Position numbers and translations under genes: made by a program. A stretch of DNA of 64,000 nucleotides. Source: Maylandia zebra. Taxonomy: Eukaryota; Chordata; Actinopteri; Cichliformes; Cichlidae. The DNA is taken from the NCBI RefSeq assembly GCF_041146795.1, contig NC_135172.1, forward strand, positions 16,875,123-16,939,122, read 5' to 3'. Under the pieces are notes generated by a model. It worked only from the letters and a program-made list of their open reading frames with translations. It made no database searches and had not been told where the DNA came from. Positions 48,899 to 59,656 of the stretch are shown here, in pieces; the first letter of the stretch is position 1, and every line of letters starts with the position of its first letter.

Positions 48899-49775
48899 TC
48901 TAAGGAGTTTTCAGAGCTGTTAGTGAGAGCATTAAAAATGTCTCTCTTTTAAGCATCTCAAGTCCACCAAACTGTTTAACTCCAGCCTGCTGTCCTCCTG
49001 CTGTGATGCGGCTGAGGGGAATGAGCTTCATGGTGGTCTCTTTCAGGGAGTACCAGCGGTTGTGCCACGTGACCCAAAGGATGCTGTTGTTGAAGCCATA
49101 TTCACCAGCATCCTTTTCAGTGTACCTGCCACCTGCATAAAGATAATGCAAACAGTTTAGACCTCACATTAATTAGTACTTTTGTCTCTGTCACAGAATT
49201 GTGGATCTAAAGTTAGTTTTTGGTGACAACTGTTGAGTCATTTTTCTTCTTCTTATAAGTTAACCTCGCTACTAGAGCAGTCGTGTTTGTCTTGTCCACA
49301 ATTCCTGTCTTACATAATCTGTTATCGTGTGTGTGAGTTTGTGTGTGTGTGCCTTTTGTTGCCCTCTCAGTCAACAAGCTGTATCCTGAGCACAACTTGG
49401 AAGTTAGAGCTAGTAGTGAGCAGGTAAACCCTCTCATTGCTTAACCAGAACTCTGTGGTGAGAGATAACCGAAGCCCTCCTTGTACTGGGCCCAGTTCTT
49501 GTGGAAGTACAGACTGCCATCACGTCAGGCATTAAGAAATGAGCAGAGACAAGAACCATTTGTTAAATTCTGACAGATTTTTCATCAAAAACTGACGACA
49601 GAGGGAATTTATGAAAAATTATTATCGAAGATCAGAAAACAAATGTTTTTACACCTGGGACAGGCTCCAGTCTCACAATAGGTCAGGAATTGCTCTGTTT
49701 CTTTTAATGGTTTTACATAGTAAAGACCACTTTTGGTGGCTCTCTTATTTGCTCTGTCTTGGCAGTGTAAGGAAA
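48899..49775 (-). pseudogene. Fibrinogen gamma chain partial pseudogene
   Basis: This holds three exon relics of an fgg copy in gene order. The last-exon copy (about 48940-49130) is nearly identical to 53977-54161. It encodes [14 protein letters not shown] and [18 protein letters not shown] but has a one-base deletion before the stop, so the frame runs on into EMLKRETF. The exon 7 copy (about 49340-49523) has a 10-base deletion and substitutions. The exon 6 copy (about 49660-49765) is diverged but recognisable as [15 protein letters not shown]. The exon 8 equivalent is absent: the sequence jumps from homologue position 54222 to 54558. No 5' exons were found. It cannot encode a gamma chain. 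Confidence 0.85.
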
Positions 49776-50454
49776 ACCAAAATAAAAAAATCAAGTAAAA
49801 ACCATGCAGAAATTAAGGCATTAGATGTAAGTCACGTAATAATTTGCCTTGTGTGCTCCAGTAGGTTCATTATGATCAATTGACCTATGCTACTGCAACT
49901 CAGGGGGACAATTAGCTTCCCTTTTCTGTAGAGAAACAGTGGTGTTGTATTATTACAATATGGGTAAATTACTCTCCAAGTGCATATTTTTAGAGGCAGA
50001 TCCATTAAAATCATCAGGATATAACTTCAACCACTTTTCATGTGGTTTTGTTTAGTTTTGATTCTGACAGCAATGTGTGGTATTTTGCATGATTTTGCAT
50101 AATTGAAGGTAGTGGAATGGCACACTTTAACCCTAGACTTTAGTGCTTCCTAACCTTTACTCACGTCCGCCCCCTGCTGGTTGACACATATCAGGCAGAC
50201 AAGAAAGATTTTAGTTTATAGTGCTACAGCTAACTTTCAAATCTGCAAAGATGTGGGAAGAAAATAAACTTTACATGGACGGGCATGTGGTTCCTGGGAC
50301 ACTTACAAGGAGGGCAGAATTTTTTTTATAATAGCCAAAAAGAAGGAAAAAATTCAGGAGAGGGAAATGTAAGATGTAAGAAGAGAAATAGATCCTACAA
50401 GAGTAAACCGTGTAAAGACTTTCAGATAAGCAGAAATATTCTAAAAGTATGTTG

Positions 50455-51440
50455 TAAAACATGTTTTATGTTTTAGATTCTTCAACATAGACAACCTTTG
50501 CTTTGATTACTGCTTTGCACACTCTTGGTGTTCTCTCGATGAGCTTCATGAGGTCGTCACCTCCATCTCATCCCAAACCATCTCAATGGGATTTAGGTCA
50601 GGTGATTGTGGAGGCCAGGACATTGTTCCCCTTCTTGGTCAAACAGCTCTTACACCGCCTGGACGTCCAACTAAACATAAAACGGGTGGCATGTTGCTGC
50701 AGGATGCTGTGGTAGTCATGCTGGTTCAGTGTGCCTTCAATTTTGAATAAATCCCCAACAGTGTCACCGGCAAAGCACCCCCACACCATCACACCTCCTC
50801 CTCCATGCTTCACAGTGGGAACCATGCATGTAGAGACCATCTGTTCACATTTTCTGCGTCGTGGAAAGACACAGCGTGTGGAACCAAAGATCTCAGATTT
50901 GGACTCATCAGACCAAAGCGCAGATCTCCACTCATCTAATGTCCTTGTGTTTCTTGGCCCAAACGAATCTCTTGTGTTTGTTGCTTTTCCTTAGTCGTTG
51001 TTTCTTAGCAGCTATTTGACCATAAAGACCTGATTCGCATAGTGTCCTCTGAACAGTTGATGTAGAGATGTGTCTGCTACTGGAACTAAAATAAACTGTG
51101 GCATTTATCTGGGCTCTAATCTGAGGTGCTGTTATCTTCAGCGGTAGAGGGGACTCTTGGTCTTCCTTTCGTGGAGAGGTCCTCATGTGAGCCAGTTTCG
51201 TCGTAGTTCTTGATGGTTTTTGCAACTTCACTTGAGGACACATTTAAAGTTTTAGCAAGTTTCTGGACTGACTGACCTTCAGTTCAGTTCTTAAAGTAAT
51301 GATGGACTGTCATTTCTCTTTACTTAGCTGATTGTTTCTTGTCATAATATGAAGTCTAACAGTTGTCATATAGGGCTGTCAGCTGTGTACCAACATGACT
51401 TCTGCACAACACAACTGATGGTCCCAACCCCATTAAGAGG
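50455..51440 (-). mobile_element. Decayed Tc1-like transposon body
   Basis: Minus-strand translations give an N-terminal part near 50932-51243 (STVQRTLCESGLYGQIAAKK, then KRFVWAKKHKD) and a catalytic part near 50598-50840 (VKHGGGGVMVWGCFAGDTVG, then LQQHA). Both are hallmarks of Tc1-type DDE transposases. The parts are in different frames, and the region around the last catalytic residue is scrambled. Clear terminal inverted repeats were not found. It lies between the fgg duplicate and fgg itself. Confidence 0.8.
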
Positions 51441-51940
51441 GCAAGAAACTGACAAATGAACCCTGAACCAAATAACATGAGAACTTAACATTGATGCAAT
51501 TTAACAGAAGAAAGACAAAAATACAAAATAAACTCAAAACGCTGGGTCACAGACCCAGCCCCTAACACTTAATGACAACAAAGCAAGTTCCCAATAACAA
51601 TTACTCATTTTTTGCATTGAGGAGATGATGAAATTGTTAGATTTGGATTTGCAACTCAAACCGAGTCTCTTTTGTAACATACTTTATTTACCTCGATAAT
51701 TGTTCGAAATAACTCAAACAAAAGTAAAAGTTGACTACAAACTACAGCATTCGACTACGATGTAAACATAACCAAAAAAATCATTACATGGGAACATAAT
51801 TTCAATCGAGGAGTAAAATACAAAATATCAATACAAATATAAAACACCGAATGATTTATACTTTTACACAGTATTCATCACAGAAATGTCAGAATTTAAA
51901 ACATTTTTTTTTATAAAATGAGAATGTTATTTGTTAATTT

Positions 51941-51967
51941 GGGGTGGGGGGGTGGGGGGGGGGGGGT
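51941..51967. repeat. G-rich homopolymer-like run
   Basis: A run of about 25 bases composed almost only of G with a few T, directly before 'gtgtcacgggcc'. It could form G-quadruplex structure on the plus strand, and it marks the left edge of the segment homologous to the 45 kb region. Confidence 0.7.
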
Positions 51968-52980
51968 GTCACGGGCCATAGTTTGGTTATCCCTCCTCTT
52001 GTACCTGACTATGTTTGCCCAGAAGAGAACATCTATCAAAGGTTATCCAGTCTAAACTTTAACCTAGCTGTGTGTGGGCGATGCCTGTGCCGTGGGATGG
52101 CAAATTCAAACAATCTAGTTTAAGATGAATATTTTACTGACATTATTGTGAGATTAGTTAAAAAAACTAATAAAAACAATTTAAAAAAAACCCTAAAACA
52201 GAACAAAAATATCACCGACTGTCTTTGGTCAGTGTTCATAGCAGTTCATGTGTCATTTGGCATAATTATGTACAAAGGATCTGGTGGAATTTGAACTCCA
52301 TGAGATATTGATGTGAGTCTGATGATGCGTCTGGACAAGAACAACCAGTACAATACAAAATAAATAAATGGTGTTGGTGTGGTTCAAAAGAAACACGGCA
52401 GTGATTTTCCAATAACTCTGCAACAATACGACAAATGGCTTTAGGTCAGACAAGCACACAACACGGTTTGTTCAGTTAGCAACATGCTGAGATCACACAG
52501 TAACTAATTCATTAGACCACCTGCCATAAAAACAGGAAAACACAAATACTTTGTAAATCTCTCAAGAAATTGTTTTAAACCAAAATTATATCGTTAATGA
52601 CGATAACAAAAATTATGTTGCTATTTTTTAAATTTCAATTTCTAATAGACAAATTTGATCTGGCACACTGAACTTCTCACAAATTAATGGAATAATTCTT
52701 TCAGTAAATGTATTTATTATTCAAGTAAATGAATAACTATTTTTTTAAAGCTGCATTTTTTTCTGCTTTTTGAAAAACAGTAAATGTGAAAATTCATGAA
52801 TAACAAAAATAACTATATTGTGGCATTAAAAATATTATGTTTAAAGAGCTTGCACATAAAAAATAATAAAGAATTGCTAGTCAGTATTTTTAGTACTTTT
52901 ACTAGCTTTTACACAGCTATGGCATAAACCTCCCTTGCATTGGGTGGGGATCTAATTAATTTGTGAAAAACTGTGAAAAA

Positions 52981-52983
<3 letters not shown>

Positions 52984-53056
<73 letters not shown>
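52984..53056. repeat. (TA)n microsatellite
   Basis: An uninterrupted TA tract of about 36 units that runs into a short TACATA stretch and abuts the MITE-like element. Confidence 0.95.
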
Positions 53057-53059
<3 letters not shown>

Positions 53060-53074
53060 CATATACATATATTC

Positions 53075-53245
53075 GTGCTGTCAGCGTTAATCTCGTTAAA
53101 ATGGCGTTAACTCGTTGATTGTGTCCAGGGGGGCAAAGATGGAGATGGAGATCTGGAGGGGGGCGGGGGGCAAATATGGAGATTTGACGTGTTAATGCAG
53201 TTATGGCGTTAATGTTATTCTAACGACATTAACGCTGACAGCAAA
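53075..53245. mobile_element. MITE-like element with ~35-base inverted ends
   Basis: The left end 'gtgctgtcagcgttaatctcgttaaaatggcgttaac' and the reverse complement of the right end (GCTGTCAGCGTTAATGTCGTTAGAATAACATTAAC) match over about 35 bases with few differences. The interior is under 100 bases and G-rich, with no coding capacity. This fits a miniature inverted-repeat transposable element. It has no recognisable counterpart in the homologous 45 kb segment. Confidence 0.65.
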
Positions 53246-53911
53246 TTGAATGAATTCTTCGATGATAAAAAGGTTGAAGGTATAAGGGGCATGCTTATTA
53301 AGCTCCTACCTTACGTTTCATTACTGTAATGAAGATATTCTCTGAAGAACCCTTTATGTACTCGTACTGAAGTGTTTCCAGCTTTTTGGTGTTGTGCTTT
53401 GATGGTTGCTGGCAATGCTGATATTTTACAACTGCTCATTTTATGAAAGAGAAAAAATCATGGCCTAGTTTCCGTGTTTTGTTGCTTTTAGAGTAAACTC
53501 AGTTGGCAATAAGTTCTGTAAGAGGGCTTTGATGTGGCATTCAGTTTGTGGGGTTTATTACAGCAAATAAAGTGGACACAACATAAGTATTTAAGGTGGC
53601 ATTTATGTCAGGGCATGTCTTCACACACAGGTGTATATAACTGACTGTTCATTATACCTTAAGACAGATTTTTGTTTCATTTAAACATATTTTTTGTTGG
53701 TTTTATAATTAAGCAGCTAGCCAAACTGACTTTACATTAATGTATATCTGAGCTGACAACAACTTGATCCATATAAATATTGACCACCCATTTCTAGAGA
53801 AGCAAAGAGCTTTATTTAAAGATGTGAAAAACAGTGAAGAGGAAAAAGGAACTCAGATATTCTGGAGACATTACAGAAAAACAAAAAGTCAGTAAGTTTC
53901 TATGGAGGCAT

Positions 53912-53917
53912 TTTATT
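53912..53917 (-). promoter_or_regulatory. fgg: fgg poly(A) signal
   Basis: An AATAAA on the minus strand, 60 bases past the fgg stop codon. It is at a suitable distance for the mRNA 3' end. Confidence 0.6.
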
Positions 53918-53976
53918 TAGTCTAAGGAGTTTTCAGGGCTGTTAGTGAGAGCATAACAAAAACCTGGTCCCTTTTT

Positions 53977-56900
53977 TTAAGCATCTCCAAGTCCACCAAA
54001 CTGTTTAACTCCAGCCTGCTGTCCTCCTGTTGTGATGCGGCTGAGGGGAATGAGTTTCATGGTGGTCTCTTTCAGGGAGTACCAGCGGTTGTGCCACGTG
54101 ACCCAAATGATGCCATTGTCGAAGCCATATTCACCAGCATCCTTTTCAGTGTACCTGCCACCTGCATAAAGATAATGCAAACAGTTTAGACCTCACATTA
54201 ATTAGTACATTTGTCTCTGTTTATGCTAACTATGGCTGCTCTTAGCCAGGAGGGTTTTACCCTGGTAGTATTTTCCATTCAAATGTGCAGCATGACATCT
54301 GTTCATCCACCAGCCAGAGCCATCCTGCTGAGCACAGTTTCCGTCGTACTTGTCGTTGTCCTTGTCAAAGGTGCTGAACTGCATGCCATTGTGTGCTGTG
54401 TAGAACTTGTCGCTGGGGTCCTCTCCAAAGTCAAAACCATCAAATGCATCTCCTGCATCTCCACCAAAGTAGAAACCGTAGGTCATCCGGTACATGTCGA
54501 TCTCTGGTCCCACTCTGAACATGTTATAGTCGGCATACCTGGAGAAATACGGCCACCGAGAATCGTGGATCTAAAGTTAGTTTTTGGTAACAATTGTTGA
54601 ATCATCTCTTTTCTTCTTCTAAGCTAACATCGCTACTAGAGCGGTCATGTTTGCCTTGTCCACAAGTCCCTTTCTTACATAATCTGTTATCGTGTGTGTG
54701 TACCTTTTGTTGCCGTCCCAGTCGACAAGCTCTATCCTGAGCACAGTGGGGAAATTGGTGCTGGTAGTGAGCGCGTGAATCTTCTCGTTACCTAACCAGA
54801 ACTCTGTGGTGTCATCTGGTGAGAGATAACCGAAGCCCTCCTTGTACTGGACCCAGTTCTTGTGGAAGTCCAGACTGCCATCACGTCTCTGTAGGCAGGA
54901 AGGCGTGATCAGATTCATCAGTTTATTGGGTGGTTTCTCCACTTACTTAACAAAACATTAATGATTTAATGCCTTCATGGCTTAATGAAAATTGTAGTGA
55001 ATATTTAATTTTACATAAATTTAGAGATTAATTAAAATAGATCACAAACGTTTCATTTTATGATTTCTGTTATTAAATCACTGTCGTGATTTCTCAAGTC
55101 AAAGGGACGGTCCAAAGAAATGCTAATGACACCGAAGAGGACTTGTTTTTAAAGCCAAAGCCTCGATTTTTGGTTACTCTTAGGTTTCACGTGTACGTGA
55201 CTTTTGTCTGACTCTTATTATTCATTTCCATCCCAAAATAAATACACAGGAATCACTTAATGTAAGATCAAGATACTTATGGCCTCAGATGATACGTACC
55301 CTTTGAATTACTGTGAAGCCACGTCCAAAGCTGTCAATCTCACAATAGACCAGGAACTGCTCCGTTGATTTTATTGGCTTCACATAGTAAAGACCGCTGG
55401 TGGTGGCACCCTTGTTTGCAACGTCCTGGCAGTCTGATTAGAAAAACGCATTTTAAAAAATGAGCAGCCTATTATGAAACACAAAAACCTGAATATTTTC
55501 TAAGTTGGGTAAATAATTATGTAATCACATCCACTAGAAAAGGTCACAGGACATTACATCTAGGATAAATGTTTGCTCTGCTCTGAAGCAGCATATTGAT
55601 TTAGCCTGTGACTAAACGCTGAAAGAGAACAAATGTTGTTTGGATGAGACAAGATTGAGAAACTTGTTGTGAAACGGACCTAGAGGTCTGTTTCTTCTTT
55701 TTTTTACCTGTTCCTGTGGTGGGTTGGATCCCAACTGTGTCTCTGCAGGGCTCATTGCATTTCTGCTGCAGCTGATTCGAGAGCTGTTTCAAGTCTGCCA
55801 TTCTTCTGTCATTGGAGGAGATTACGTTCTGAAGTTCACTGGAAGGGAGGATTACAGTCTATGACATGTACCTTGGTTTTATACATAGATAAAAAGCTGA
55901 GATGAATCCTGAGTATGAACCCAAACTTATACAAAGATCTAATATAACGTATAAGATCAAAGATTTTTAGGGACATAGGGTGGGCAACAAATGTCTCCTG
56001 AGTGCATTGAACTGTGGGAATAGGTGGACACTGATGCTGCTATGTATCGAGATTCAGTTTCAAGCTTCCTTTAGAGTTTTGTGTTTTGCACATTGAGAAC
56101 GTGACAGAAGTTCATGTTTATTCAGCAACAACACATTATATTAACAAAAAGAATCATTTATATGTTGTTGATTTAAAAAAAATCAATCAACAGATGAGCA
56201 TTGTAACCAAATGCAGTGGAGTAACTAACTGTTATAAGAGTATAAATTGAACTTTTGGTAAGGTAACTTACAATATTTGCCGTTCTTGAGCAGTTATGGT
56301 CTTCTGAAACCGAACAACATCATCCAGGATACTTGTTGACTTTTTGAAATGCACGTCTGAAATGGAAAAAATGAGCCGGTTTGACCGTATTCTCGATTTC
56401 GCATCAATATGCTGCTCAACCTGATCGCATCAATGTAAGTGTTAAGATGATTAGATGTCACAAAATAACTGCGTTACCCGGGTCAGAGCTCTTTTGATGT
56501 GCCACAGCTGTATCTTTCATGTAGGTAATTGTTTCTTCAGCCCCTCGAGTCAAATTGGCAATTGTTTCCAGTTCCCTTAGCAAGCTGTCCAAATCCCGGT
56601 CCACCGTTTCTGTATATGTTTGCATGTAATCAGCAACTCCACATGTGGTTGGACAGTATTTTCCCTAAACACAGATGGAGCATGTCAACAAAACAAACAA
56701 AACTCTTTACGATAGTGTGCTTTTATAGAAATATAATCCATCCCGAAAGAACATTTAAAGCTTTGACTTAAAGCTGCGCACTTACAAAGCCATCATTGAG
56801 CCTGCATTCTTGTATGTTGTCTCCTCGGATTTGCTGCACAAAAAAGGAACAATCAATACAATTTTTATGCTCAATAAAACTACATCAGCAAAAGTGCAAC

Positions 56901-56980
56901 AGTGCTCAGTGACTTACTGCTGACGAGAAAGAGAAAAGTAATAAAAGTCCCCCTGCTGTTGTAAGAAGTGATGGAGCCAT
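53977..56980 (-). CDS. fgg: Fibrinogen gamma chain, complete, 9 exons
   Basis: The gamma subunit of plasma fibrinogen, secreted by liver and polymerised into clots. Exons in transcript order: 56918-56980, 56786-56833, 56478-56664, 56272-56356, 55708-55838, 55300-55433, 54704-54888, 54261-54538 and 53977-54161. Together they make 1,296 bases (431 residues); exons 6, 7 and 8 have the lengths I recall for human FGG (134, 185, 278). A hydrophobic signal peptide is encoded by exon 1. Exons 2-3 carry the N-terminal cysteines ([11 protein letters not shown]), exons 3-5 the coiled coil ending in CNEPC, and exons 6-9 the globular domain with [10 protein letters not shown], the calcium loop [11 protein letters not shown] and the polymerisation pocket [16 protein letters not shown]. 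The tail [16 protein letters not shown] keeps Gln-Gln and Lys cross-linking candidates. It is gamma rather than beta by these motifs. Confidence 0.97.
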
Positions 56981-57039
56981 GTTTCTTTGGTTGCCAGTTG
57001 TGGTTTCGTCTCGTTGGAGAATGAAGAGCAGCTCGACTC

Positions 57040-57055
57040 TGTTGGTTATTTATCT
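57040..57055 (-). promoter_or_regulatory. fgg: Possible TATA-like box of fgg
   Basis: The minus strand reads CAGATAAATAACCAAC here, an AT-rich TATA-like element about 65 bases upstream of the ATG at 56980. That position would place transcription start about 35 bases before the ATG. No other core element was identified. Confidence 0.35.
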
Positions 57056-59134
57056 GAACAAGGTCCTCAGTCCAGACTTTGATAAGGGGTTCATAGGTAA
57101 ACAATCCCACTCACTTTGTTGTGAAAATCCTGTGACTCAAATGTCCAACAGCCATCATTGTCAGGAGCTGACGCGGTCTGAAACTCATAGCTGTGGTAAA
57201 GGACACTTGTATGAGATCGCCATGTACTGTACGTCTTTGTAAACTCTGGTGATGGTAAGGCTGTCAGCAAGTTTGAAGAAATCGTGACTCATCTTGCACT
57301 TTAAGACCTGACAGTATTATTGAATTTGGAAACCAGCGTAATTGAGCTCGTTCTAGCCAAGAGTTCAGATTGTAACATAGTTTATTTACCTTTCTTAATC
57401 TTTGCTCCATAAAACAAACAACAAGCAATCCTTGTAAAAATGCCATAATATGTTCCTGTGAACAAAAACTGGATTTTATATTTTAGACTGATTAAAAATG
57501 ACAATTATTAACAACACAAAAGATAGTGTTAAGTGTCCATACTGACAATAACCAAAATTACACATTAATAAATTATTCTGGCTTGCTTAATTTACACTTG
57601 CATGAATGAGACTTTTCTCCCTACAACAGTAATTTTATTTAATGATCACTTTGATTCTCAATCAGCCGGTTAAAATTATTACTATTCTTTACTATCCTAA
57701 CAAGGGTCCCCCAACCCTAGCAAAGTAGTTATCTGTGGTTTCTGACATGTGATGATATGGTCATGGTATAAATCAGGAAAGGCCTTCATCATAACTACAA
57801 CGGGCAGCCTACTTGTAAAGCCTTTAAAACCTTTCTGTAGTGAATCCACCAAGCCTTATAATGTCGCTAAAATATGTTTACTAGATAAACTGTTTTACAA
57901 TAACAGGGCAGGCTGTGATACTTTGAAACTTTTATTTTGAAAGTTGACTGCACGGGCATGTAAAACCAACCACTAGTGGCTGTGGAATCACAATAGACCC
58001 CACAAGACACATACTGTATACACAGGACACCAAACACACCACCAAACTGATGCAGTGAACTGACTTTTAAATGGTTATTTTTTGTTGTTGTTGAGCGAGA
58101 ACAGACAACTCTAACACCATTTTCAGAACTATCTAAATCTTTGAAAATAAGCTACATAAGCAGCACTGAAGTGCACCGAAGTAAGCTTTGCCTTACTGAA
58201 GTTTCATGAAAACAAGTTTCTGTTACAAAGTGTCTGTGAACAAAATGCTGTTGGAAATAATCATAGTGGAATAATCCCTGTGGACTTTGCAGTCTGTATG
58301 TATGCAGGGGAACACTAACGATCCTCTTCCTTAATTCTGCAGGAAAAATCTACTTTTCTAGGAAAACAAAGCAGCTAAGTTACAGGCTTAATTTATAAGG
58401 AGCACATGTGCTGCTGCGTTATTGTTGTCTGAGCTGGAGTCAAACTGAAGCAAATACAGACCAACGTGAAAGAGCAAAGAAAAACCCCAAACTGTGGCGT
58501 GTGGTCAAAGAAAGCTCAGATATGATTAATGAGTAACTGCAGCACTCTTTGTCAGTGGCTAATTCCAATTTCATGGACACATCAGTGTAACTAACAACAG
58601 CTTTGTTGTGGATGAATCCATTTTAAAACATTTTTTAAAGTTGCTTTATTTTAGAGGGACATATAGTCCCATTCAGGCCATCTGAAGTAATCTCATCATC
58701 AATGAGCATTTAATCTGCATGCAGGGTGAGTGTTAGCAGATTACATTTTTTAGACAATACTGTGTTTCTGAGGGAATTTACATTTTTATTGCATTTATCA
58801 ATAGTACTTAGTTGTTTAATACCCATAAGACAATACATGAACACATAGTCAGATTTACTCCACAGTGTCCGCAGACACTGCAATAACAGTAGTATAACAG
58901 CTAACTGAGTTAATGAACCCAGTGCATTTGAGCCCTGAGCCTTCTTGCTACATAAAAATACACATACTGATACATGTATACATCATGAGGAATTTTTTGC
59001 TAGCCTTTATACTACTCACCCTTGGGGTTTCCTGTTGACAAATCAATCAACAAATCAGCTAATATATGCCATCACACAATGCTCTGGGAACGTGACTGTA
59101 ATCCCTGCTCATACACGTCAAATGATCAGGTCAA

Positions 59135-59240
59135 TGGTCAATGGTAACTTTATTGTCCCTGATGGGAAATTGATTCGCAGTATGTCAAAACAAACAACAA
59201 CCATACAACCAACACATCACGTACACTCATTAAAAAAATA
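59135..59240 (-). mobile_element. Antisense 3' end of the LINE family seen at 9600-10530
   Basis: The segment reads 'ggtaactttattgtccctgatgggaaattgattcgcag' on the plus strand. Its reverse complement resembles the 'caaatttcccacgtgtgggactaataaaggttatc' terminus at about 10479-10513. Only the 3' end is present. Confidence 0.5.
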
Positions 59241-59346
59241 CTATGGGTATTAAATCACTTACATCAAGTGCTGTGGGGGCAGAGAAGCACCTAAAAACCT
59301 AAAACAAGCAGTTTCAAGGACCAGAGTTTAGAAACCAAACATTATT

Positions 59347-59656
59347 GGGGCGATCGTGGCTCAAAAGTTGGGCGTTCGCCTTGTAATCGGAAGGTTGCCG
59401 GTTCAAGCCCCGGCTTGGACAGTCTCCGTCGTTGTGTCCTTGGGCAAGACACTTCACCCGTTGCCTGCTGGTGGTGGTCAGAGGGCCCGGTGGCGCCAGT
59501 GTCCGGCAGCCTCGCCTCTGTCAGTGCGCCCCAGGGTGGCTGTGGCTACAATGTAGCTTGCCATCACCTGTGTGTGAATGCGTGGATGACTGGTTGTGTA
59601 AAGCGCTTTGGGGTCCTTAGGGACTAGAAAAGTGCTATACAAATACAGGCCATTTA
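59347..59656 (+). mobile_element. Full-length tRNA-derived SINE
   Basis: About 310 bases. The head is GGGGCGATCGTGGCTCAAAA, a tRNA-like A box region, followed by the B box GGTTCAAGCCCC near 59398-59409. The body has 'ggcaagacacttcacccgttgcctgctgg' and 'agggcccggtggcgccagtgtccggcagcc', and the 3' part has 'gtaaagcgctttggggtcc' and ends 'acaggccattta'. It matches the minus-strand copy at 28188-28502 closely over its full length. Confidence 0.85.

Larger units (their letters stand above)
44980..49780 (-). other. Decayed copy of a segmental tandem duplication (fgg 3' half and flank)
   Basis: Blocks match the downstream flank and 3' exons of fgg in the same order and orientation. About 45050-45170 matches 51995-52140, 45370-45540 matches 52310-52480, 45735-45940 matches 53280-53460 (weak), 48899-49210 matches 53919-54225 (very close), 49200-49530 matches 54560-54900, and 49660-49775 matches 55315-55440. 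A Tc1-like fragment, a LINE and another repeat were inserted between 45920 and 48890. Confidence 0.75.

Noticed and set aside
53977-56980. Annotating the gene as fibrinogen beta chain, as expected next to plrg1 in mammals
   Set aside because: Exon lengths, the CNEPC region, the calcium loop and the QQ...K tail all match the gamma chain.
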